Assembly: GCA_046315175.1 (NCBI GenBank)
Contig: JBKDBK010000123.1
Location: 1 to 13,461 of the forward strand
Length of the DNA: 13,461 nucleotides
Direction of reading: 5' to 3'
Source: UBA8828 sp046315175
GTDB taxonomy: Bacteria; Verrucomicrobiota; Verrucomicrobiia; Opitutales; UBA953
Shown: one piece after another, positions 7,001 through 12,814 of the stretch
How positions within the stretch are numbered: position 1 is the stretch's first letter
Layout of the letters: every line of letters starts with the position of its first letter
Program-made: the position numbers and the translations under genes
Notes under the pieces: generated by a model
What the model saw: only the letters and a program-made list of their open reading frames with translations
Database searches by the model: none
Told to the model about the DNA's origin: nothing

Positions 7001-7258
7001 CTCGGCCAGCGCGGCGAGCAGGTCGCAGTCGGCCTCGAACGCCGCCGTCGCCGCGTCGGGCTCCGCCACCGCCCGCGCCGTCGGCTGGGCCCCGGCCAGC
7101 AGCCGCAGCAGGTGCCCCGTCTCCTCCGCCACCCGCTCCGCCGTCCCGAGGTCGCCCGCCACGCAGACGATCACCGGGCGCCCGCTTCCGTGCGCGCACG
7201 CCGCCACCGCCGCCGCGTGCGAGGCGGCCCCGGTCAGGCAGAGGCGCAGGGGGGGCAT
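4055..7258 (-). CDS. mfd: Transcription-repair coupling factor Mfd
   Basis: Mfd is a DNA translocase that pushes stalled RNA polymerase off damaged template and recruits UvrA. The 1067 residues are slightly short of the usual 1,150 or so. Domains in order are: a UvrB-like N-terminal region (GEFALRGGILDVYP, 155-168), an RNA polymerase-interacting CarD-like domain (about 390-470, with GDALVHATQGICLF), and the RecG-like helicase. The helicase shows Walker A GDVGFGKT (549-556), DEEH (650-653), SATPIPRT (676-683), IIETGLDIPN (791-800) and QLYQIRGRVGR (816-826). The TRCF motif LELRGAGNLLG (871-881) and a C-terminal regulatory domain follow. I chose the ATG at 7258 because family similarity begins there; sequence upstream in the same frame lies over the sulfatase gene. 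No clear Shine-Dalgarno is seen. Confidence 0.97.
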   Translation of the reverse strand: MPPLRLCLTGAASHAAAVAACAHGSGRPVIVCVAGDLGTAERVAEETGHLLRLLAGAQPTARAVAEPDAATAAFEADCDLLAALAELRHGGHGAANPLLVAALPGALVREVAGGAREAPAELAVKVGDTVDLRGLAERLAAMGYSAEAACERPGEFALRGGILDVYPVNAHLPARLDCLGDTVEAIRAFDPATQRGEGELASVVAAALPGHGPASGSLLSHLPKGALLVGVAGALEDPALAGHPLLAGRDLLALEETDAAPEGWTAEPCPVAPAEDLLVGSAGSPEAERAHALRAAASLARDGRPCLIAVDTGASVDRAREESAAIAGFAPRTDVARFAAGATAEPGRLPGPLAKGLVLLTERELFARRSRTLASLPRRRSAQRAAVGQLLDFSELAEGDALVHATQGICLFRGIRWFEVDGARQEFLSLEFAEKAMLHLALRESHLLSRYVGIGRAAPRLSRLGGGGWERTRKAAEGATLDLAAELLRMQALRQARPGLAHPADADHAWMGEFERAFPHRETTDQARAIAEAKADMERASPMDRLVCGDVGFGKTEVALRAAFKCALGGRQVAVLAPTTVLAQQLHATFAERMGRWPVTVELLSSYRTPRQRAATKRRAEEGKVDIVVGTHALLAQDVRFARLGLAVVDEEHRFGVRHKEQLKRMRSEVDVLAMSATPIPRTLYLALVGARDLSVIETPPRERLPIRTVVRAYDERLVRDAIRAELARGGQVFYLHNRIETIEACAARVRELAPRARIAVGHGRMGAGELEAVMAGFVSGEADILVCTTIIETGLDIPNCNTLILEGADRLGLAQLYQIRGRVGRFNRQAYAYLFLHRHGQLAERARNRLAAVRQHNQLGAGFRIAMRDLELRGAGNLLGAKQSGHIAGVGFELYCQLLRESVQRLKGGGRAKVRAEVALDCVRHADTPLGPSAEAAEGSGRALTAALPASWIPETRLRIEAFRRIALAGEAAEVAEIRAELRDRFGRLPPEAAALLDLAELRCLAESRGVTRVATEGAVLRCHRLAAGGSEEPLLLMGRFPRLTAREPLRKLAEIRAFLARLPSP

Positions 7259-7332
7259 GTCGGAGCCGACTGATGAGACGGGAACGCGGCGGCGGGGCAA
7301 CCGCCGACCCTCCTTGACCCCGGCCGTCCCCC

Positions 7333-8826
7333 TTATCGCCGCCAGTCCAGCGGGAAGAGCGCGTTTCCGGCGTCCTCCCTTTCCAGGGTCGCCACGGCTT
7401 GCGCGACCACCTCGGGTCGCTCGGCCGCCAGGTCCCTGGTCTCCGAGGGATCCTTCGCCAGGTCGTAGACCTCCCACTGGCCGCGGTTCTTGGGGTTGGG
7501 GCGGGCGAGGTTCTTCCGCACCGCCTTCAGGTCGCCCATCCGCACCGCCACCTGGCCGCCGTACTCGGGGAAGATCCAGACCATCGGCGGCCGCTCCGCC
7601 AGCTTGCCGGCGCCTGTCATCAACGGCCAGAGGTTTGCGCCGTCCCGGTCCTTGGGCTCGGGCAGGCCCGCCGCCGCGCACAGCGTTCGGTACCAGTCCG
7701 CGAAGTAAGAGGGCGTGGTCTCGACGGCGCCCGCCCTGATGCCGCGGGGCCAGCGCGCGATCATCGGCACGCGCAGCCCGCCCTCGTGCAGGCTGCCCTT
7801 GAGCCCGCGCAGCCCCGCCACCGAGTTGAAGAACACCGCGTCCACCCCGCCGACTCCCGGCTTGCCGGCCGCGCCCGCGTGGGTCGTCCCGTTGTCCGAC
7901 GTGAAGAGGATCAGCGTGTCCTCGAGCACGCCCGCCTTCTCCAGCGCCGCCCGCACGCGCCCGACGTGCCGGTCAAGGTCCGTCACCATCGCCGCGTAGG
8001 CCGCCCGCGGGCGCGGGTGGGGCAGGTAGCCGCTCTCGCCCCGGTAGGGTTCCCGGTCCCACTCCCGCGGGTAGCTCTCCACCAGCTCGCGCGGCGGGTG
8101 CATCGCCGCGTGCGGCTCGATGAAGGGCAGGTAGAGGAAGAAGCGCCGGTCCTTGTTGCGCGCGATGAACAACTCGGCCTCCCTCAGGATCGGCTCCGAG
8201 CTGTAGGTCTCCGACTGGTAGGTCTCCATCCGCACCTCGCCCTCGGGCTGCTTGCGATGCCCCGGGATGGGCCTCGCGTTGAGCGGCACCTTCTCGCCGT
8301 TGCGCCAAAGGTGCTCCGGGTAGAACGAGTGCGCGAGCGCCTGGCAATTGTAGCCGAAGAAGAGGTCGAAGCCGCGCGCGTTGGGGTCGCCGCTCGAGCC
8401 GACGGGACCCAGTCCCCACTTGCCCATCGCGCCGGTCGCGAAGCCCGCGGCCCGGAACGTCTCCGCCAGCGTGCTCACCCGTCCCGAGATCGGATGCTGC
8501 CCCTCCTCCGCCCCGGGGAAGCTCAGCTTGGCCTGGCGGTTGCCCCGGATCTCCGCCTTGCCAAGGTGCCTGCCCGTCAGCAGCACGCAGCGCGCGGGCG
8601 CGCAGACCGGCGCCCCCGAGTAGTGCTGGGTGAACCGCGTGCCCTCGGCCGCGAGCCGGTCGAGGTTGGGTGTGCGGATCTTGGTCTGGCCGTAGGAGCC
8701 CAGCTCCCCGTAGCCGAGGTCGTCCGCCAGGATGAAGACGATGTTGCGCGGCTCCGGCGCAGCCTGGGAGCGGGAGGGTGCCCAGGCCACGGCGAGCGCG
8801 AGGGCAAGGATTCGGAGGCGGGTCAT
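7333..8826 (-). CDS. Secreted type I sulfatase (arylsulfatase family)
   Basis: A 497-residue alkaline-phosphatase-fold hydrolase that removes sulfate from carbohydrate or aryl esters. A signal peptide (1 to about 22, ending SQAA) points to the periplasm or outside. The metal and substrate motifs are NIVFILADDLGYG (Asp35, Asp36), CAPAR at 75-79 with Cys75 the residue converted to formylglycine, MGKWGLG (134-140), EPHAAMH (237-243), TSDNG (309-313) and GLKGSLHEGG (341-350). Maturation needs a formylglycine-generating enzyme, which is not in this window. The ATG at 8826 fits the signal peptide and has GGAG 11 bases upstream; an earlier in-frame ATG at 8904 would give a poor leader. It lies 74 bases before mfd on the same strand. 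Natural substrate unknown. Confidence 0.93.
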   Translation of the reverse strand: MTRLRILALALAVAWAPSRSQAAPEPRNIVFILADDLGYGELGSYGQTKIRTPNLDRLAAEGTRFTQHYSGAPVCAPARCVLLTGRHLGKAEIRGNRQAKLSFPGAEEGQHPISGRVSTLAETFRAAGFATGAMGKWGLGPVGSSGDPNARGFDLFFGYNCQALAHSFYPEHLWRNGEKVPLNARPIPGHRKQPEGEVRMETYQSETYSSEPILREAELFIARNKDRRFFLYLPFIEPHAAMHPPRELVESYPREWDREPYRGESGYLPHPRPRAAYAAMVTDLDRHVGRVRAALEKAGVLEDTLILFTSDNGTTHAGAAGKPGVGGVDAVFFNSVAGLRGLKGSLHEGGLRVPMIARWPRGIRAGAVETTPSYFADWYRTLCAAAGLPEPKDRDGANLWPLMTGAGKLAERPPMVWIFPEYGGQVAVRMGDLKAVRKNLARPNPKNRGQWEVYDLAKDPSETRDLAAERPEVVAQAVATLEREDAGNALFPLDWRR

Positions 8827-8902
8827 GGGGCGGGTTTCTCCACCGAATCCGGGAGCTTCCTTGTTTGCAACCTCACGCTGACACGCGCCGCGCCGGGCCC
8901 CC

Positions 8903-8926
8903 AATTCGTGGTTTTGGCCACGGAAT
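8903..8926. promoter_or_regulatory. Inverted repeat in the sulfatase/porin divergent region
   Basis: CGTGG (8907-8911) and CCACG (8918-8922) flank TTTTGG. The pairing extends on both sides to ATTC and GAAT with one bulged base. It lies roughly midway in the 167-base gap between the divergent sulfatase and outer-membrane protein genes, a sensible place for an operator. No regulator can be named. Confidence 0.3.
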
Positions 8927-8954
8927 CCATGTCACGGACCCGCCATGTGCGGGG

Positions 8955-8984
8955 TTGACACACCCGCGGCCGCAATGACTGAAT
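8955..8984 (+). promoter_or_regulatory. Putative promoter of the outer-membrane protein gene
   Basis: A perfect -35 box TTGACA (8955-8960) is followed after 18 bases by CTGAAT (8979-8984), which matches three of six -10 positions. Transcription would start near 8990-8993, at or just before the ATG at 8994. There is no Shine-Dalgarno in that space, so a leaderless or near-leaderless mRNA is implied. The -10 call is weak. Confidence 0.45.
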
Positions 8985-8993
8985 ACACGCCGT

Positions 8994-9869
8994 ATGACCA
9001 CATCCCACACCCACCGTCTCCTCGTCGCCGCCCTCGTCGCCGCCAGCGCGACCTCCTTCGGCCAAGCCCGTCCCCAGGCTGCCAAGGATTCCGAGAGCTT
9101 CTCCGGCTTCTCGATTTCCCTCGGCGCCAGCCAGGTGACCCAGTCCGGCCGCACCTTCCTCGAGGAGGTTTACCGGGACATCACCATCGACACCGACACC
9201 GATAACAATTCCGGCGGATCTGATGGCTCTGATACCGCGGATGGCACCTACAATGTGTTTCAGGACAACGGTGGCCGCCTCTTCGAGTCCAAGGACGCCT
9301 TCAACGGCCAGCTCGCGCTCGCCTACAACCTCGCCGTCGGCGACAGCTTCCTGCTCGGCCTCGAGGTCGCCAAGCAGTTCGGCGCAGGCACCCGCTTCAC
9401 CAGCCTCGCCGGGTTCAGCGAGGCCGATTTCGAAGGCGTCGTCGAGACCAAGAACAACTGGTCCGTCGCCCTTCGCCCCGCCTACGCCCTCTCCAACAAG
9501 TTCATGGTCTACGGCAAGATCTCCTACGCCAACGCCAAGATCTCGGGGGCCAACTCCCTCCTGCTCGCCGACTTCTACGGCGTCGACAATGACGGGCTCT
9601 CTGTGAGCAAGAATGTCAGCGGCCTCGGACTCGGCGTGGGCTTCGAGTACAACATCGACCAGAATTGGTTCCTCCAGTTCGAGATCGAGCGCATCGGCTT
9701 CGACTCCTACCGCAAGAGCGTCAGCACTGGCACCAATAACACCACCGTCACTGACTCCACCTCCACCACCCCTGACAGCGGTGCCTCGGTCGGCGAGTAC
9801 CACTCCGCCACCGCCGACATCGGCGTGAACCTCTCGAAGGCCACGATCTCCCTCGGTTACCGGTTCTGA
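8994..9869 (+). CDS. Outer-membrane beta-barrel protein
   Basis: The 291-residue protein has a signal peptide (1 to about 25, ending SFGQA), then alternating hydrophobic strands such as FSGFSISLGAS (36-46), QLALAYNLAV, FLLGLEVAKQF, NWSVALRPAYAL, KFMVYGKISYAN, GLGLGVGFEY and WFLQFEIERIGF. It ends ATISLGYRF with a C-terminal Phe, the outer-membrane insertion signal. This suggests an 8-10 strand barrel of the OmpA/OmpX/OmpW-like type, without a peptidoglycan-binding domain. Two low-complexity Asp/Ser/Thr/Asn-rich stretches (62-86 and 242-266) are probably extracellular loops and are less GC-rich than the rest. The only plausible start is ATG 8994, because an in-frame stop lies at 8976. Monocistronic, with its own terminator. 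Exact function unknown. Confidence 0.85.
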   Translation: MTTSHTHRLLVAALVAASATSFGQARPQAAKDSESFSGFSISLGASQVTQSGRTFLEEVYRDITIDTDTDNNSGGSDGSDTADGTYNVFQDNGGRLFESKDAFNGQLALAYNLAVGDSFLLGLEVAKQFGAGTRFTSLAGFSEADFEGVVETKNNWSVALRPAYALSNKFMVYGKISYANAKISGANSLLLADFYGVDNDGLSVSKNVSGLGLGVGFEYNIDQNWFLQFEIERIGFDSYRKSVSTGTNNTTVTDSTSTTPDSGASVGEYHSATADIGVNLSKATISLGYRF

Positions 9870-9889
9870 GGACCGGTCCATCGGATCGA

Positions 9890-9917
9890 ATGCCCGCCGC
9901 AAGGCGGGCATTTTTTT
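9890..9917 (+). terminator. Rho-independent terminator of the outer-membrane protein gene
   Basis: TGCCCGCC (9891-9898), loop GCAA, GGCGGGCA (9903-9910), then seven T (9911-9917). The stable GC stem with a GNRA-type loop and U-tract lies 21 bases after the stop codon. It works on the plus strand only. Confidence 0.96.
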
Positions 9918-9991
9918 GCCCGCTTTCGCCGCGGCCTTGTCGCCGCGCCGCCGGCCCGCGCCCGCGAGTCGAGGCTGGCAATCCTACCGGG

Positions 9992-10067
9992 CTCAGCGCG
10001 CCCGCCCCAGCCCCCGCCGAGAAGGCGTCCGCCGCGTCACTCAGCGCGCCCGGTCCAGCTCCCGCCG
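9992..10067 (-). repeat. Imperfect 28-bp direct repeat of the GH18 gene's 3' end
   Basis: Positions 9992-10019 and 10040-10067 agree at 25 of 28 bases and are 48 bases apart. The right copy holds the last codons and stop of the GH18 gene (RRELDRAR-stop). The left copy, downstream of the stop and in the same frame, would encode RRGLGRAR-stop. It looks like an old 48-base tandem duplication of the gene end. Confidence 0.6.
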
Positions 10068-10952
10068 CAGCACCTGGAGCATGCTGGCCTCGCCGGCCGC
10101 GTCCTGGGTGAGCTCCCAGGCCATCATCCCCCCGAGGCCGCGCTCGCGGACCCAGGCGGCCTTCCTCGCCATCGTGACCGGTCCGTTGAAATGCAGGCCG
10201 TCCGCGTCGTCCTGTTCCGGCCGGGGCGCGTGCCGGACGAGGATCTCGCGGTAGGGCAGGGTGCGGTCGCGCTCGGTCACGCCCCGGCCGTAGAAGGGCA
10301 CGCCGAGGATGAGTCGGTCCGCGGGCACGCCCGCGGCAACCAGCGCCTCGACCCGCGCCTGGGCGGCCTCGGAGGTCGCGTGCCGCCCCGGCATGTCGTA
10401 CGCCATCAGCTGCACGCGGTCGGCCCGCCGCCCCCCGCCGGGCGGCAACTGCCCCGCGCTCGCCAACGTCAGCGTCACCTCTCCCTTGCGCGCCGCCATC
10501 GCCGCCTTGAGCTCGTCGATGAGCAGTCCGTAGGCCGCCAGCTCCGCCGCGCCGCGCGGGTGCTCCCAGTCCAGGTCGACCCCGTCGAGGCCGCGCTCCG
10601 CGCAATACCGCGCCACCTCGGCCACGAACCTGGCCCGTCGCGCCGGGTCCGCGGTGACCGCCGCGAAATGGCGCGAGCGTCCCCAGCCGCCGAGGCAGAG
10701 GTGGACCCGCGTGCCCGAGGCCCGCACCGCCGTCACCTTTTCCCAGGGCGTCTTGTCGAGACGTGTCGCGTCCAGCGAGCCGTCGGCGCGCGGCTCGCCC
10801 GAGAACAGCATCAGGTCGGTCAGACCCGGGAAGCGCCCCACCTCCAGTGCCGCCGCCCTTCCGTATGGCAGGTAGCCGACCAGTCGCGGTTTCTCCGACG
10901 CGTCGACCGCGGCCGTGAGCGCAAGGAGCAGGAGGGCGAGGAGGCGTTTCAT
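10041..10952 (-). CDS. Secreted GH18 glycosidase (chitinase-like)
   Basis: The 303-residue protein has a signal peptide (MKRLLALLLLALTAAVDA) and one GH18 TIM barrel. The catalytic signature DGVDLDWE (123-130) is intact with acid Glu130. VHLCLGGWG (83-91) is the second conserved strand. QLMAYDMPG (181-189), ILGVPFYGRG (215-224) and GGMMAWELTQD (274-284) complete the family pattern. It probably cleaves beta-1,4-linked N-acetylglucosamine polymers outside the cytoplasm; chitinase versus endo-N-acetylglucosaminidase cannot be separated from sequence alone. No carbohydrate-binding module is seen. I chose ATG 10952 because it begins the signal peptide and follows GGGGAG by four bases; the longer in-frame start would lie inside tRNA-Leu. 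Only 12 bases separate it from tRNA-Leu. Confidence 0.92.
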   Translation of the reverse strand: MKRLLALLLLALTAAVDASEKPRLVGYLPYGRAAALEVGRFPGLTDLMLFSGEPRADGSLDATRLDKTPWEKVTAVRASGTRVHLCLGGWGRSRHFAAVTADPARRARFVAEVARYCAERGLDGVDLDWEHPRGAAELAAYGLLIDELKAAMAARKGEVTLTLASAGQLPPGGGRRADRVQLMAYDMPGRHATSEAAQARVEALVAAGVPADRLILGVPFYGRGVTERDRTLPYREILVRHAPRPEQDDADGLHFNGPVTMARKAAWVRERGLGGMMAWELTQDAAGEASMLQVLRRELDRAR

Positions 10953-10964
10953 GTCGCTCCCCGG

Positions 10965-11046
10965 TGCCGGAGGTGGGACTCGAACCCACACGCTTTAAGG
11001 GCGGCTGATTTTGAGTCAGCTGCGGCTGCCATTTCGCCACTCCGGC
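10965..11046 (-). tRNA. tRNA-Leu (anticodon CAA)
   Basis: The minus strand folds as a class II tRNA of 82 bases without CCA. The acceptor stem GCCGGAG pairs with CTCCGGC, discriminator A. The anticodon stem GCTGA/TCAGC encloses CTCAAAA, giving anticodon CAA at 11011-11013, which reads UUG. The long variable arm CGC-CCTTAAA-GCG (10991-11003) and T arm GTGGGTTCGAGTCCCAC are clear. The discriminator is followed by CCG, so CCA is not encoded, unlike tRNA-Ala in this window. It sits 52 bases after the halogenase-like gene and 12 bases before the GH18 gene, all on the same strand. Confidence 0.97.
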
Positions 11047-11098
11047 CGGAGAGGAGAGTCAAGGTGCTCGGATTCCCGCCGGACAAAAGCCCAAACGC

Positions 11099-12628
11099 TC
11101 AGCCCGCGTTGCCGTAGAACCCCCTCGGCCATCGGAACGAGGGGTCGCAGGCCAGGGGGAAGGCCTCCTCGATCGTCGCGCCCCGGGCCGCCGCCTCCGC
11201 GTTGGCCGCGCTGTAGCGTTCCCAGAGCCTCGCCAGCGCCGGGGTCCGGAGGTCGCCGCGTCCGTGGGGCACGCCTTGTCCGACCAGCAGGTTGAGGTAA
11301 CCCGGCAGCCCGAAGATCGCCTGCCGGGGGCGGAGCAGCTCCGGCGCGGCCAGCATGCTCGGGCCGTTCTCGCGGTAGAAGGCGACCACCGCCTCCGCGG
11401 CGTGCAGCGCGGTGTCGGCCCGGCACGCGCGCCAGAACGGCGTCTCCTTCCTGCCGTTGAAGCGGTAGTGGATCGCGAGGAAGTCGCGGATCTCGTCCCA
11501 GGCGTCGGCGCAGAAGCGGTTGCACGTCTCGCGGAGCCCGGGCGTGGGCGCGCAGGCGCTGTCGGCGAGGACCCCCGCCAGGTTGCGCAGCTCGTTGCAG
11601 ATGACGAGGAGCGACGTCGCCTCGAGCGGCTCGACGAAGCCCGCGGCGTTGCCCACCGCGAACACGTTGCCCGCCCACTGCCGACGCCGCCGCCCCGAGA
11701 CAAACGGCACCGGGCGCACCGGCCCCATCCGCGGCTCGAGCGCCCGCAGCTCGCGCTCCGCCTCGGCGTCCGACACGAAGGCCGAGCTGAAGACGTACCC
11801 CCGGTGCACCCGGTCGTGGTGGTCGATCCGCCAGCACCACCCGTGGTCCATCGTCGTCGCCGTCGTGTAGGGCAGGACGGGGTCGCCCGGCTCGCGGTCC
11901 CAGCCGCCGACCAGCGCGCGGTCGCAGAACAGGCTGTCGCGGTACGACACCAGCGGCTCGCCCATCGCCTTGCCGATCAGCTCGGCGCGGAACCCCGAGG
12001 CGTCGATGAACAGGTCCGCCTCGAGCCGTCGCCCGTCCGTCGTCCGGATCGCGGCCAGGCCGTCCCCGCCCGGCTCGGCCTCGCCGAGGTCGCCGTCGAG
12101 GATCTCCACGCCCACCGCGGCGGCGTGCGACTCCAGCCACGCGACCAGGTCCTCGTTCTCGATGTGGTAGCCCGTCGCCGCGTGCATCTGGATACCCTGC
12201 TCGTTCCGCCCGAAGACCTTGCCCGCCTCCATCAGCGAGCTCACGTTGTCGTGATAGTTGTAGCGCTCGTCGCCGACCACATAGCCGAGCCCGGCGCCGG
12301 CGGGCGTCTCCTCGTCCCTCAGCCGGTCGGCGAAGGCCGGATGGAAGCCGTAGTTGAAGTGGTCGAGCCGCGAGCCCCACTCGAAGCGGATCCCCAGCTT
12401 CCACGACGGCCGGACCCTGCGGAGGAACTCCCCGGGATCGATCCCGAGGTAGCTGTGCAGGTGCCGAGGGAAGTCCGGGGTGCTGCCCTCGCCGACCCCG
12501 ATCACGCCCAGGGTGGGGGAGCGAAGGACCCGCACGCCCAGCTGGGGTAGCCGGACGCGCAGGGTGATGGCCGCGAGCATGCCTGCGGAGCCTCCGCCAA
12601 GCACAACGACTTGGGAAATGGGCTTCAT
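11099..12628 (-). CDS. Tryptophan-halogenase-like flavoprotein
   Basis: The 509-residue protein belongs to the flavin-dependent halogenase family, which uses FADH2, oxygen and halide to halogenate an aromatic substrate. The FAD-binding GGGSAGM is at 11-17. PSWKLGIRF (74-82) contains Lys77, equivalent to the catalytic lysine that forms the chloramine intermediate. FIDASGF (207-213) and VGNAAGFVEPLEATSL (325-340) are further family motifs, with Glu336 in the position of the conserved active-site Glu. The diagnostic WxWxIP motif reads WCWRID (264-269), with Asp for Pro, so halogenating activity is not assured. No flavin reductase or biosynthetic cluster adjoins. ATG 12628 gives the correct Rossmann start and has GGAGG 13 bases upstream. 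Substrate unknown. Confidence 0.88.
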   Translation of the reverse strand: MKPISQVVVLGGGSAGMLAAITLRVRLPQLGVRVLRSPTLGVIGVGEGSTPDFPRHLHSYLGIDPGEFLRRVRPSWKLGIRFEWGSRLDHFNYGFHPAFADRLRDEETPAGAGLGYVVGDERYNYHDNVSSLMEAGKVFGRNEQGIQMHAATGYHIENEDLVAWLESHAAAVGVEILDGDLGEAEPGGDGLAAIRTTDGRRLEADLFIDASGFRAELIGKAMGEPLVSYRDSLFCDRALVGGWDREPGDPVLPYTTATTMDHGWCWRIDHHDRVHRGYVFSSAFVSDAEAERELRALEPRMGPVRPVPFVSGRRRRQWAGNVFAVGNAAGFVEPLEATSLLVICNELRNLAGVLADSACAPTPGLRETCNRFCADAWDEIRDFLAIHYRFNGRKETPFWRACRADTALHAAEAVVAFYRENGPSMLAAPELLRPRQAIFGLPGYLNLLVGQGVPHGRGDLRTPALARLWERYSAANAEAAARGATIEEAFPLACDPSFRWPRGFYGNAG

Positions 12629-12667
12629 AAGGGGTGGGGTGCCTCCAAACGCTCTCAAAAGGGCGGA

Positions 12668-12719
12668 ATTTGTCAAATGGAGCCCGAAACGCCCCCGCCG
12701 CCGGGTTTTGCTTGTCAAG
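12668..12719. promoter_or_regulatory. Pair of TTGTCAA palindromes in the halogenase/rplY divergent region
   Basis: ATTTG-T-CAAAT (12668-12678) and CTTG-T-CAAG (12711-12719) share a TTGTCAA core, with centres at 12673 and 12715, 42 bases apart or four helical turns. Read on the minus strand each contains TTGACA, so they might instead be -35 boxes. The nearer one lacks a good -10 at 16-18 bases. The remainder of 12629-12814 shows nothing I can name. Confidence 0.35.
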
Positions 12720-12814
12720 GGCGCCCCCGGTCGCCAAGTTCGACCTTCCTTTCCCTCGGGCGAGGCACGGCCGGAATCCTCCGGGCCCGTGACTCCCCGG
12801 GTCGCCAATCAACC

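Noticed and set aside
3072..7199. A 1,375-residue frame that appears to join mfd-region sequence to the isomerase
   Set aside because: Only the part from 4055 down is real. The rest is a GC-rich shadow of mfd in another frame, of low-complexity Gly/Arg/Ala composition.
4184..7273. A 1,029-residue plus-strand frame antisense to mfd
   Set aside because: Composition is Arg/Pro/Gln/His-rich as expected for the complement of a high-GC gene. The minus strand carries the complete helicase motifs.
7259..7681. N-terminal extension of Mfd beyond 7258
   Set aside because: It overlaps the 3' end of the sulfatase gene antisense-free but in another frame, reads as low-complexity, and Mfd similarity begins at MPPLRLCL.
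7399..8958. A 519-residue plus-strand frame antisense to the sulfatase
   Set aside because: It is a shadow of a gene with an intact active-site set; no domain signs were seen.
10953..10991. 13-residue N-terminal extension of the GH18 protein
   Set aside because: It would begin inside tRNA-Leu and place the signal peptide internally; the ATG at 10952 has a ribosome site.
12629..12812. 60-residue N-terminal extension of the halogenase-like protein
   Set aside because: The FAD-binding Rossmann strand starts at the ATG at 12628, and the extension covers the divergent promoter region.
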